Positions 7,315 to 15,768 of a stretch of 59,654 nt of DNA are shown here, piece by piece (the first letter of the stretch is position 1; each line of letters begins with the position of its first letter). Origin of the DNA: JACKHA01 sp041401985 (lineage in GTDB: Bacteria > Planctomycetota > Phycisphaerae > Phycisphaerales > UBA1924); assembly GCA_041401985.1 (NCBI GenBank), contig JAWKTE010000023.1, positions 1 through 59,654 of the forward strand. The letters are read 5' to 3'. A model generated the notes under the pieces. That model searched no databases, was not told the origin of the DNA, and saw nothing but the letters and a program-made list of their open reading frames with translations. A program made the position numbers and the translations under genes.

Positions 7315-8905
7315 ATGCTCGACGCTCCCGCCCGACCCACGCCCAGCGCTCCCGAGACCCTGCCGCCGCCCTGGTTCCTGGGCGGGCGGGTCGTGCTCGT
7401 CGGCACCGCGGCGACCCTCGGCGACCTGCAGGCCCGCCTGGCCCGTATCCCCGCCGGCATCCGCCCGGTCGCGACGCTGGAACTGTCCGGCGACCCCGCC
7501 CCGCTGCTCCGCCAGATCGCCGCGCTCGACGACGAGTGCCCGATCTCGACGGCCATCCTGTCGCTGCCGCGGACGCTGCAGGCCCAGCAGACGCGCGTGC
7601 GGGCCATGCTCTCGCAGCGGGGCATCCGCCAACGCCTCATCCCCCCGCTGCTGGACCTGCTGCTCGAGGAGTCGCCGCCGGCCATGCACGCGGCCCTGGC
7701 CCCCGCTTCGACCTGAGCGCTCATCGACCGCCCGGGCTACGACATCGACCGCGCCCGGCGTCGCCAGGCTGATCACCGGGCGGCGTGCTGGTCACCGGCG
7801 CGGGCGGCTCGATCGGCTCCGAGATCGTCCGCATCGTCGCGGCCTTCGACCGCGGCTGCTCGTGCTCATGGAGGCGATCGAGAACGCCCTGTTCGAGATC
7901 GACCGCCAACTCGCCAGGCGTTCCCCGATGTGCCGCGCGCGCGTGCTGCACGATGTGGTGGACGCGGATGCGACGCTGCGGCCGTCGTCGAGGCCGCCCG
8001 GACGTGGTCTTCCACGCCGCGGCCCACAAGCACGTCCGCTCATGGAGGACCACCCGGGCCTGGCGGTCGAGAACAACCTGTTCGGCACCAAGTCGATCGC
8101 CGACGCGGCCGTCGCGGTCGGGGCCTCGCGCTTCGTGCTCATCTCGTCGGACAAGGCGGTGAACCCGACGTCGGTGATGGGCGCGACCAAGCGGATGGCC
8201 GAGATGTACGTCCAGGGCCTGCACGCGTCGGTGTCGGACGGGGCGCGGGCGGGCTCGACACGCCTGGCGATGGTCCGCTTCGGCAACGTGCTGGGCTCGG
8301 CAGGCAGCGTGGTGCCGATCTGGTCCGCGCAACTGGCCGAGGGCGGGCCGCTCTCGGTCACCGATGCGCGGATGACGCGGTACTTCATGACGATCCACGA
8401 GGCCGCGACGCTGGTGATCCAGGCCGCGGCCATGATCGACGACGCCGAGCCCGTCGCCCCGGTTTTCGTGCTCGACATGGGCGAGCCGATCCGGATCCTG
8501 AACATGGCCGAGCGGTTCGTCCGCCTGCACGGCCACCAGCCGCGCGTGGTGAAGTCGACAGGCTCGGAAGCCTCCGCCGCTTCTCCACTCAGCACTCAGC
8601 ACTCAGTACTCGGCACCGCTGTCGACATCATCCTCACCGGCGCCCGCCCCGGCGAGAAACTCCACGAGGAACTCGCCTACTCCCAGGAGCAGACCCGCCC
8701 CACCGCCCACCCCGGCATCAGCGCCTGGATCGGTGCCGGCACCCGCCTGGCCCCCGCCGATGTCACCGCCATGATCGCCGAGATGTCGGCGTGCCGCTCC
8801 GGGGCCGACCCGGCTGCGGTGCTTGCCGGGATCCGTCGCCATGTCCCGGAGATGCGACGCCCCGAGCAGGCGGCGTCCCCCGAGTCCCGACGCCGGGCCG
8901 GGTGA
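7315..8905 (+). pseudogene. Nucleotide-sugar 4,6-dehydratase/epimerase (CapD/WbpM-like), frameshifted
   Basis: The C-terminal part (from 7862) reads as a nucleotide-sugar dehydratase of the CapD/FlaA1/WbpM family used for surface polysaccharides: LISSDKAVNPTSVMGATKR, RFGNVLGSAGSVVP, the active-site region TRYFMTIHEAATLV and TGARPGEKLHEEL. The NAD site LVTGAGGSIGSEIV and VVFHAAAHKHV are also present but in other frames. At least five one- to three-base indels fall between about 7710 and 8040, several in G/C runs, so no single frame spans the gene. The N-terminal ~130 residues from ATG 7315 are in one frame and lack the four membrane helices of the long FlaA1-type enzymes. Either a recent pseudogene or local sequence errors; the latter seems more likely because the protein motifs are otherwise undamaged. 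Confidence 0.8.
8587..8614 (+). repeat. 7-bp tandem repeat inside the dehydratase gene
   Basis: ACTCAGC, ACTCAGC, ACTCAGT and ACTCGGC follow each other without a gap. They sit in a ~20-residue stretch (SEASAASPLSTQHSVL) between RVVKSTG and the conserved VDIILTGARPGEK that has no counterpart I know in the family, and they keep the reading frame. Confidence 0.75.
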
Positions 8906-9203
8906 GTTCCAGACTGGTCCGATCATGCGACCCTGGGAAACCAGGGGGTCTGGGCACGGTGGATAACTGGCTTGAATCCCCTGTTCAAGGGGCTGTCGGA
9001 ACGCCGGGCGTTTGATTCCCGAACGATCTGGGGAGACAATCCCCTCCTCGGGGACTCACGTTCGTGAAGATTTGGTGAGTCCTGCCCCCCCGGCCCGACA
9101 ACGAATGGGGGAGACCCCGATCGGGCGGCCCAGGCCCGGCGGGTTCGAGCAACCCGTTCCCGTCAGGATCGATGCGGTTGGGGCGAGAGCAAGCGAGAGC
9201 ACG

Positions 9204-9476
9204 ATGACGCGACAGGACGCGCTCACAAAGGCGAGGCATGAGCGGGAACGGGCCGAGGGCCTGCTCCGCGACCTGCTGGCCGCCAAGGCCGAGTCGGAGC
9301 GGAACCTCGCCCAGAGCAACGAGAAGGACCGCCTGAAAGCGGTGACGGGGCGGTCGGCGTACGACAACGCGATCGCCTCCACGCGCCGCATGGTGGAGTT
9401 GCTGGACCGCGCGTGCGCCGAGGCGAGCCGGACGCCGGTGGTGTCGGTCCGCGAGTTCGCGGCCCCGGTCGCCTGA
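9204..9476 (+). CDS. Small charged hypothetical protein
   Basis: 90 residues, not recognised. Highly charged and helix-rich (KARHERERAEGLLRDLLAAKAESERNLAQ), probably a short coiled coil, then VTGRSAYDNAIASTRRMVELLDRAC. No membrane segment or signal. The frame is open further left, but the upstream part is unusual in composition, so I start at ATG 9204, where the helical region begins; there is no strong ribosome binding site. It lies just upstream of dut on the same strand. The gap 8906-9203 before it holds only short G/C-rich inverted repeats. Confidence 0.5.
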   Translation: MTRQDALTKARHERERAEGLLRDLLAAKAESERNLAQSNEKDRLKAVTGRSAYDNAIASTRRMVELLDRACAEASRTPVVSVREFAAPVA

Positions 9477-9508
9477 TCCGAGTTCGCCCGGGCTCACGCG
9501 GCTGGCTC

Positions 9509-9514
9509 TATGCT
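9509..9514 (+). promoter_or_regulatory. -10 box for leaderless dut mRNA
   Basis: TATGCT ends 6 nt before the dut ATG, so transcription would begin at or near the start codon. There is no Shine-Dalgarno in the gap and no clear -35. Confidence 0.5.
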
Positions 9515-9520
9515 GGCGCC

Positions 9521-10000
9521 ATGCCCCACGAACACACAAGTTCCACCTTTGGTGACGGTGTCCCGCTCCCGGTCCGCCGCCTCTCGCCGCGTGCCGCGCT
9601 GCCCGCGTACCAGACCCCCGGCTCGGCCGGCCTCGACCTGGCCGCGTGCCTGCCCGAGGGCGAGACGCTCACGCTCGAGCCCGGCACCATCCGCGTCGTG
9701 CCGACGGGCCTCGCTGTCGCCATCCCGCCCGGCTATGAGGGCCAGGTCCGCCCACGCTCCGGCCTGGCGACCAAGCACGCCGTGACCGTCGCCAACGCCC
9801 CGGGCACGATCGACTCGGACTACCGCGGCGAACTCAAGGTCGCGCTGATCAACCTCGGCCCGGCCCCGTTTACCATCGAGCACGCCATGCGGATCGCCCA
9901 ACTCGTCATCGCCCCGGTCGCCCGGGCCCGCATCATCGAGACCGACGCCCTCGACGACACCGGCCGGGGCACGGGCGGGTTCGGAAGCACGGGCGTATAG
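9521..10000 (+). CDS. dut: dUTP diphosphatase (dUTPase)
   Basis: 159 residues, the usual size of the trimeric enzyme that hydrolyses dUTP to dUMP and pyrophosphate, keeping uracil out of DNA and feeding thymidylate synthesis. All five family motifs are visible: SAGLDLAA, RPRSGLA, GTIDSDYRGELKV, the RIAQLVIAP strand, and the glycine-rich C-terminal arm RGTGGFGSTG that closes over the substrate. Start ATG 9521 fits the family length; the frame continues upstream without homology. The start has a -10-like TATGCT six nt before it and no Shine-Dalgarno, suggesting a leaderless transcript. Confidence 0.95.
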   Translation: MPHEHTSSTFGDGVPLPVRRLSPRAALPAYQTPGSAGLDLAACLPEGETLTLEPGTIRVVPTGLAVAIPPGYEGQVRPRSGLATKHAVTVANAPGTIDSDYRGELKVALINLGPAPFTIEHAMRIAQLVIAPVARARIIETDALDDTGRGTGGFGSTGV

Positions 10001-10029
10001 GCCGGAAGCCCCGCACGATGCCCGCGCGC

Positions 10030-10158
10030 GAGCCGGGGCGTCCCCGCCCCGGACGAGTCTCCCCGAGGGCTTGTACACGCGGAGCGAGCCATCACCAACC
10101 GGGTGTGGCAATCGAGTCACTTGGTCGCCCAAAGACCGGGGCGGGGACGCCCCGGCTC
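10030..10158. repeat. Two inverted copies of a 23-bp palindromic repeat
   Basis: A 23-mer beginning CCGGGGCGGGGACGCCCC and ending GGCTC occurs at 10136-10158 on the + strand and at 10030-10052 on the - strand, with ~83 bp between. Each copy can fold (CCGGGGC with GCCCCGG). Two further exact copies lie at 52187-52209 and 52230-52252. They fill the gap between dut and the next gene. Confidence 0.85.
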
Positions 10159-10166
10159 CGCGCTGG

Positions 10167-10172
10167 TACGCT
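10167..10172 (+). promoter_or_regulatory. -10 box for a leaderless start
   Basis: TACGCT ends 7 nt before ATG 10180 of the zinc-ribbon membrane protein. No Shine-Dalgarno lies between them. Confidence 0.45.
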
Positions 10173-10179
10173 CGCACCC

Positions 10180-11179
10180 ATGAACGCCGAGCCGTCGACC
10201 CCGCCCCGGCCCACCCCCCAACCCGCCCCCGCTTCACCGACCCGTTCCTCCCGCGCCCGCCGCGACTGCCGCCGCCGCCACCGGCCCCATCGCACGCGGC
10301 ATCGCCTGCGTCAAGTGCCGCTACCACCTCGAGGGCCTGCTGCCCACCGGCGTCTGCCCCGAGTGCGGCACGTCGTGCACCGAGTCGCTAGGCAACCCCA
10401 CCGCCGCCTGCGTCACCTGCGGCTACAGCCTCCAGGGCCTCGACCCCGCCGGCGTCTGCCCTGAGTGCGGCACGCCGTGCGAGCACTCGCTCCGGGGCAA
10501 CCTGCTCGCGTTCGCGGGCGACGCCTACTTCAAGTCGCTGCGGCTGGGCGTGAGCCTCGTGCTGAACTCGATCCTGCTGGGGATCGTCTTGGGTGTTGCG
10601 GGCGTCTTCGTCGCCTTCTCAATGCCCGGCGTCCCGATCGCCGCGCACGGGATGCGTGTCGCCGGTGTACTCGTGAGCATCATGAGCCTCGTTGGGTGGC
10701 ACATGTTTAGCCGACCAGATCCCAGTTTCGTCGGCAAGCGAACCGGCGCCGATGCTCGAGTGGTTGTGCGAGCCGCCAACATCGCACTCGCCGTTATCGC
10801 CACACTCCAGGCCGGGCTGTCGTTCGCCGCGCCGCCGGCCCTGACCCGGCCCGCGGCCAACGCGTTGGGCGGCACATTCTGGGCCGCAGTCGCGTTGTTC
10901 GGCCTCTCGATGATTGCGTTCTGCGTGCTGTTCTTCGCGGCCATGCGCTACGTCCGCTGGCTCGCCCCGCGCATCCCCGACCGCACCATCTACAACCGCG
11001 CCAACCGCAACATGTGGCTCGTGCCGATCATCTTCGTCGTAGGCGCGCCCGTGTTCTACCTCGGCCCGCTGCTGGCCCTCATCATGTTCTGGAACCTGCT
11101 GGACCTTGTCCGCAAGCGGCTCAAACTCATCGGCGAGGACCGCAAGGCCATGGCCCTGGCGTCCGGGGCCGCTCGATAG
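10180..11179 (+). CDS. Double zinc-ribbon membrane protein (one frameshift near 10260-10285)
   Basis: The main frame reads ACVKCRYHLEGLLPTGVCPECG and ACVTCGYSLQGLDPAGVCPECG, two four-cysteine zinc ribbons of a type frequent in planctomycete membrane proteins, then about four transmembrane helices (LNSILLGIVLGVAGVFVAF; VAGVLVSIMSLVGW; FWAAVALFGLSMIAFCVLF; LVPIIFVVGAPVFYLGP) and a basic tail. The likely start ATG 10180 gives a proline/arginine-rich N-terminus in another frame; a single indel between about 10260 and 10285 joins the two. Function unknown; the ribbons may bind a protein or nucleic acid on the cytoplasmic side. It ends about 80 bp before the amidohydrolase. Confidence 0.65.
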
Positions 11180-11256
11180 GCGGGTTTGTGCGCCAATGTG
11201 TGCCCGTCGTGCTCCCCGCCATTGACGCCGCACGCTTTGCCTGCGAACCTTTGAGC

Positions 11257-12973
11257 ATGACCACGATCCCCCTCGCCTCCCGGCGCGACTCCGCCCGACT
11301 GCTCGCTCTGTTCGCCACCGCACTGCTGGCCCTCGCCGCCTCGCCCCACACCGCCCTCGCGCAGCCAGACGACGCGCCCACCACCCAGCCCGCCGACCTC
11401 ATCATCGAGAACGCCCGCATCTGGTCCGACGGCCTGCCCGCGTTCGCCCGCTTCGCCGCGGTTCGCGACGGGCGGTTCGTCCACGTCGGCGAGCCCGACC
11501 TGGCCCTCATCGGCCCCGACACCGCCCGCCTCGACGCCCAGAACCGCGTCGTCATCCCGGGCCTGATCGACTCGCACATCCACATGCTCGGCGGCGGGGC
11601 GGGCCTGGCGGGCCTGCAACTCCGCGACGCCTCGGACCGCGCCGAGTTCGTCCGGCGCGTCGCCGAGCGGGCCGTCACGCTCCGCCCCGGCGAGTGGATC
11701 ACCGGCGGGCGCTGGTCCACCGATTCCTGGTCCGATCCCACCTTCCCCGACCGCTCCTGGATCGACGAGGCGACCCCCAACAACCCGGCCCTGATCACCC
11801 GCATGGACGGGCACTCGGCCCTGGCCAACTCGCTGGCCCTCCAACTCGCCGAGATCACGCGCGACAGCCCGCCCGACCCGCCCGGCGGCGTCATCGACCG
11901 CGATGCCGACGGCAACCCGACCGGCATCCTCCGCGAGTCGGCCGTCCAACTCGTCGCCCGCCTCATCCCCACCCAGAGCACCGATCGAACGGCCGAGGCG
12001 CTCCAGGGCCGCCTCCGCCGAGGCCGCGGCCCACGGGATCACCGCCGTCGGCGACATCCGGGCCTGTCCGACCTGCCCGCCTATGAGCGCCCTGGCCGCC
12101 GACCCGCCCTCGACCCGGTTCTTCCTCTATCCCACCGCCGACGACTGGCGGGCCGCGGCCATGGGGTGCAGTGGTTCGAGGGCGCGAACGCCTGGGTCAG
12201 GTCAACGGCTTCAAGGCGTATCTCGACGGCACGCTCGCACCGCGTCATGAGCGAGCCGTTCCTGCCGGCGCGACGGCTCGACGACGCGCGGCCTGCTGCG
12301 AGAGGGCGTCGAAGATGGCGGGTTCCGGACGAACGCCCAGGACGCGCGGCGGGCCGGCGTGCAGGTCATTGCCCACGCGATCGGCGACGCGGCCAACGAC
12401 TACTTCTTGGACATCGAAGAGGTCTACGGCTGCGGCCTACGATCACGCGCGACGCCCGGGCCCGGTCGGAGCACGCCCAGCACCTGTCGGCGGCGGAAAT
12501 CGCGCGATTCGGCTCGGCTCCGGCGTGATCGCCTCGATGCAGCCGCTGCGCACAAGGCCGACGACGGTCGCTACGCCGAGGCGTACATCGGCCCAGGCAG
12601 CTTGCCGCACGTCATGCGCGTTCAAGGACCTGCTCGACGCCGGGGCCGTGCTGGTCTTCGGCTCGGACTGGCCGGTCGTGAGCCTGAACCCGTGGCTCGG
12701 CATCGACGCGGCGGTGACGGGGCGTCTGCTCGACTCCGACGAACGCTGGATGACCCACCAGAACATCACGGTCGGCGAGGCCCTGCTGGCTGCTACACCA
12801 GCCGCGCGCGGCTTATGGGCTGCGGGCGGAGGACGAGATCGGCAAGATCGAGGATGGCTACCAGGCCGACTTTGTGGTGCTCTCCGAGTCGCCGTTCGAC
12901 CCGGCGGTGGACCTGCGCTTTGATCCGGGCGGTGGAGACCTACGTCGAAGGGCGGCTCGTGTATCTGCAGCGT
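11257..12973 (+). pseudogene. Exported amidohydrolase (YtcJ-like), frameshifted in its second half
   Basis: After a signal peptide (LLALFATALLALAASPHTALA) comes a metal-dependent amidohydrolase: PADLIIENARIWSDG, the metal-binding VIPGLIDSHIHMLGGG, WITGGRWSTDSW and later, in changing frames, VNGFKAYLDGTLAP, VQVIAHAIGDAAND, LVFGSDWPVVSLNPWLGIDAAV, GLWAAGG and FVVLSESPFDP. This order matches the YtcJ-like branch of the superfamily, which hydrolyses amides or carbamates. The first 250 codons are intact; from about 12000 at least six indels shift the frame before the end near VEGRLVYLQR (~12970). Motif preservation suggests either very recent decay or sequence error. Confidence 0.8.
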
Positions 12974-13512
12974 GATGCCCGCAATGACGCCACGCACCCC
13001 TCCCGCACACGCGGGGGAGGGGCGCCCTGCGGCAGTATCGGCGCCACCACGAAGGGTCGCGGCGGGCCGAGATCCGGCCGCTTGGGCCGCGGTTTGGCGT
13101 TGGATCCGGCCTCGAGTTCCGTCCTGGCGATCTGGGCAATGCGGCGGGTCGCCGCTGGGGTTACCGCGTCCGCGCGTATCCGACCTTGCGTCGGTGGTGG
13201 AGAGCACCCGATGCGGAGCCAAGACGTGAACGAACCCCGCCCTTCTTCCGAGCGTGATCTACGCCCCGTTGCTGCGAGAGATCGATCCCCCCAGGGCCGC
13301 GCCCCGGCGCGTGGTGCACACCCGCACCAGCGTCCGCCCCGTTCGCTCGGCCCACCGTCCGGTGCGCCATGCCCGCGTGCCGCGGGCCTGAGTTGGCGGG
13401 CCTCGGGTACGACCATCCGAGTGCCCGAGCCCCACCCGATCCTGACGAACCAAACCCGCTACCTCCCGACCCGGCGGTCTGATCCCGCCGCCGGCGTCTG
13501 CGTGCTCTCTCG

Positions 13513-13615
13513 GGTCCGCGACAGCGGACCACCCTCCCAGCCCTGGGCGCGAGCATCGCTCGCGCCCGGGGCGTTCCGTGCAGAGCCCGACGCGCAAGCG
13601 TCGCGGTCGGTTCGA
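13513..13615. repeat. Palindrome cluster in gene-poor gap 12974-13682
   Basis: No convincing gene fills this ~700-bp gap; a long open frame through it has arginine/proline-rich, family-free translation. Near its right end are three hairpins: GGTCCGC/GCGGACC (13513-13519 with 13524-13530), GGGCGCGAGC/GCTCGCGCCC (13545-13554 with 13558-13567, 3-nt loop) and GACGC/GCGTC around 13590-13602. Broken coding sequence in the left part (about 13030-13250) cannot be excluded. Confidence 0.55.
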
Positions 13616-13682
13616 AGCGGATGTCGCCGAGGCATCGCGGCGCTGTTGACGATCGGACCCCACACTTGCGCGTGGGGCTCTG

Positions 13683-14342
13683 CTACTCGCGCCGGTACGT
13701 CGTGTCGATCGTCGGTCCCGACGAGCCGTCGGGCAGTAGCGCCACCAGCGACGTCGAGAACTCGTCGCTGCTGCGGATGTGGATCGTCACGAGGAACCGC
13801 TGCTGCTGCTCCGGGCCCGTGGCGTACTGGGCCTGGCAGACGATGAGCGTGTTGTTGTCCTGGCTCTGCCCGCGGAGGCGCATGGTGGCGGTCGAGCCGG
13901 TGTAGAGCCACGTGCCCTCGTACACACCCGCGGCGTTGTTGTGCCCCAGGATCTTGAGCGACTCGATGCTCTCGCCGAGCATTAGGCCGATCTCGCGGAT
14001 GGCGATGAACCGCCCGTCGAGGATCGCCTCGACGGTGGCCGAGCCGCCCTCGGGCTCGGAGCCGGGGCTGTCGGGAGACATCCGGAAGACGCTGGTCCAG
14101 GACCAGTCGCCCCCGAGGCGCGTCAGTTCGGCGTGGGCCACGCCGGGCAGTTCGATCGACTCGACCGCGTCGGCCTCGACGGTAGGGGCGGGCTGGGCGA
14201 TGGTCGGCGCCGGCTGGGAAGCGGGCTGGGAGGCGGGACGCGGCGACCCCTCACGCGGCTGCTCGATGCGCGAGAGGCCGGCGCCGATGAGCGAGCCCGC
14301 CGCCAGAACCAGCGATCCCGAAACGACTCTCATCCGTGCCAT
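13683..14342 (-). CDS. Exported DUF1579-like beta-barrel protein
   Basis: 219 residues with an N-terminal hydrophobic export signal (VVSGSLVLAAGSLIGAGL), a low-complexity ASQPASQPAP linker, then a ~150-residue beta-rich domain resembling DUF1579: LGGDWSWTSVFRM, ATVEAILDGRFIAIREIGLM, SLKILGHNNAAGVYEGTWLYTGSTATM. Family members are small secreted barrels of unknown function. ATG 14342 is used; ATG 14333 is an equally plausible start. It is transcribed alone toward the gap to its left, with a convergent, decayed gene beyond. Confidence 0.6.
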   Translation of the reverse strand: MARMRVVSGSLVLAAGSLIGAGLSRIEQPREGSPRPASQPASQPAPTIAQPAPTVEADAVESIELPGVAHAELTRLGGDWSWTSVFRMSPDSPGSEPEGGSATVEAILDGRFIAIREIGLMLGESIESLKILGHNNAAGVYEGTWLYTGSTATMRLRGQSQDNNTLIVCQAQYATGPEQQQRFLVTIHIRSSDEFSTSLVALLPDGSSGPTIDTTYRRE

Positions 14343-14451
14343 GCGTTGCCCCTTTGGGTCCCGATGTCGCCTTCGGTCCCGATATAGCCCTCGTCCGAAC
14401 TACGCACCTGGAATCTCAGGTCTCAGATCTGAGAATGGAACTGCCTCTTGA

Positions 14452-14820
14452 TCAGCCGCCGACGGTTGGCGTCGCCCCGGCCGGCTCCGCACCGCCCGCC
14501 TGCCTCGGCGTCGCCAGTTTCAGCCCCACAATCCCGACCGCGATGAGGGCCAGGAATCCGACCTGCACGCCCGACAGTCGTTCGCCCATGACGGTCGCGC
14601 TGACCAGGGCCGCTCCGACGACGCCGATGCCGACCCAGACGGCGTAGGCGACGCCCGTGGGCAGATGCGTCATCGCGCGGGCCAGCAGCAGGAACGAGGC
14701 GATCATGGCCGCGATCGTCAGCACGCTGGGCCACAGGCGCGTGAATCCCTCGGTTCGCTTGAGCGACACCGCCCAGACAACTTCCAGCAAACCGGCGACG
14801 ACGAGCATGGTCCAAGCCAT
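14452..14820 (-). CDS. SMR-family exporter (SugE/Gdx-like)
   Basis: 122 residues with four transmembrane helices, the size of small multidrug resistance proteins, which work as antiparallel dimers driven by protons. MAWTMLVVAGLLEVVWAVSLK carries the essential membrane glutamate (E13); TEGFTRLWPS, LPTGVAYAVWVGIGVVGAALV and a final GIVGLKL match the SugE/Gdx subtype, whose members export guanidinium or quaternary ammonium. A short glycine/alanine tail extends the end. Start at ATG 14820 fits family proteins; the open frame reaches 14895 without homology. It is divergent from the methyltransferase gene 67 bp away. I saw no guanidine riboswitch in the short leader. Confidence 0.88.
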   Translation of the reverse strand: MAWTMLVVAGLLEVVWAVSLKRTEGFTRLWPSVLTIAAMIASFLLLARAMTHLPTGVAYAVWVGIGVVGAALVSATVMGERLSGVQVGFLALIAVGIVGLKLATPRQAGGAEPAGATPTVGG

Positions 14821-14887
14821 GGGGTATCGTTGGCTCCCCGTCGCCCCCCCGTCCCTTCGCCCCTCAACCCCTCTGCCCCTTCCCCAA

Positions 14888-15706
14888 ATGGACATACACG
14901 ACCTCTACGAGAACTGCGTCCAGTCCCCCGAGCACGTCGGGCCGATGCTGCGGGCGATCCATGGCGGGCGGCCCACAATCCTGGCCGAGGACTTCGCCGG
15001 CACCGGGGCGCTGTGCCGGCACTGGTGTGCGACGGTGCCGGGCGGGCGGGCGATCGCGGTTGATCTGAACCCGGCGGTGGTCGCCCGAGCGGCCACGCAA
15101 CCCGGCGTCGAAACGGTCGTCGGCGATGTCCGCACCGCCTCCGACCCCGTCCGCCACGCCGGAGACATCGTGTTCGCCGGCAACTTCTCGATCGGGTACA
15201 TGCACACGCGGGCCGACCTGCTGGCGTACCTGCGACACGCCGTCGCCCGCCTGCGGCCCGGCGGCGTCGTGGTGATCGACACCTACGGCGGGGCGTCGGC
15301 GTTCGTGCCCGGAGTGGTCGAGCGGCGCCATCCCTTCGCGTTCGATCGCCTGCCGCACCTGCGCGGCGAGGTGCCGGCCGATGCGTGGATCGCGTACTCG
15401 TACGAGCAGCGCGAGGCCGACCCGCTGACGGGCAGGGTGCTGGACGTGCTGCACTTCCGCCTCGAGCGCCAATCCGGGCGCCACGTCGAGGTGCTCCAGG
15501 AGTGGCCCGAGGCGTTCGTGTACCCGTGGCGCTTGTGGTCGGTCCCGGAACTGCGCGAGGCGATGGGCGAGGCCGGGCTGACGCGGACGGACGTGTACGC
15601 GACGCTGCCGGACGCGATGGACGATGAGGGCAACGCGTATGTCGAGCCGGTGGTCGCGGATGATCTTGATGAGTCGTTCATCGTGCTGGTGGCGGGGCGG
15701 GTTTGA
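14888..15706 (+). CDS. Class I SAM-dependent methyltransferase
   Basis: 272 residues. The Rossmann fold is seen from residue ~30: ILAEDFAGTGALCRHW (SAM glycine loop), AIAVDLNPAVV (acidic end of beta2), VVGDVRT, a DIVFAGNFSIGYMHTRADLLAYL strand and RPGGVVVIDTYGG. The C-terminal half contains YSYEQREADPLTGRVLDVLHF and a PWRLWSVPELREAMGEAGL segment, as in small-molecule methyltransferases of the Methyltransf_25 type. Substrate unknown. ATG 14888 is the first start that precedes the homologous region. Divergent from the SMR exporter. Confidence 0.85.
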   Translation: MDIHDLYENCVQSPEHVGPMLRAIHGGRPTILAEDFAGTGALCRHWCATVPGGRAIAVDLNPAVVARAATQPGVETVVGDVRTASDPVRHAGDIVFAGNFSIGYMHTRADLLAYLRHAVARLRPGGVVVIDTYGGASAFVPGVVERRHPFAFDRLPHLRGEVPADAWIAYSYEQREADPLTGRVLDVLHFRLERQSGRHVEVLQEWPEAFVYPWRLWSVPELREAMGEAGLTRTDVYATLPDAMDDEGNAYVEPVVADDLDESFIVLVAGRV

Positions 15707-15768
15707 CTCCCCCCGCGCGCGGGGGAGGAGTGCACGCGGCTTTGCCGCATGTGCGACGGCGCGTCTTC

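Noticed and set aside
12974..13846. Open frame running from the amidohydrolase into the DUF1579 region
   Set aside because: No recognisable domain, composition of out-of-frame G/C-rich DNA, and it runs antisense into a better gene.
14821..14887. Guanidine riboswitch for the SugE/Gdx-like exporter
   Set aside because: The leader is only ~67 bp and shared with a divergent gene; no ACGR hairpins or guanidine-I core were visible.
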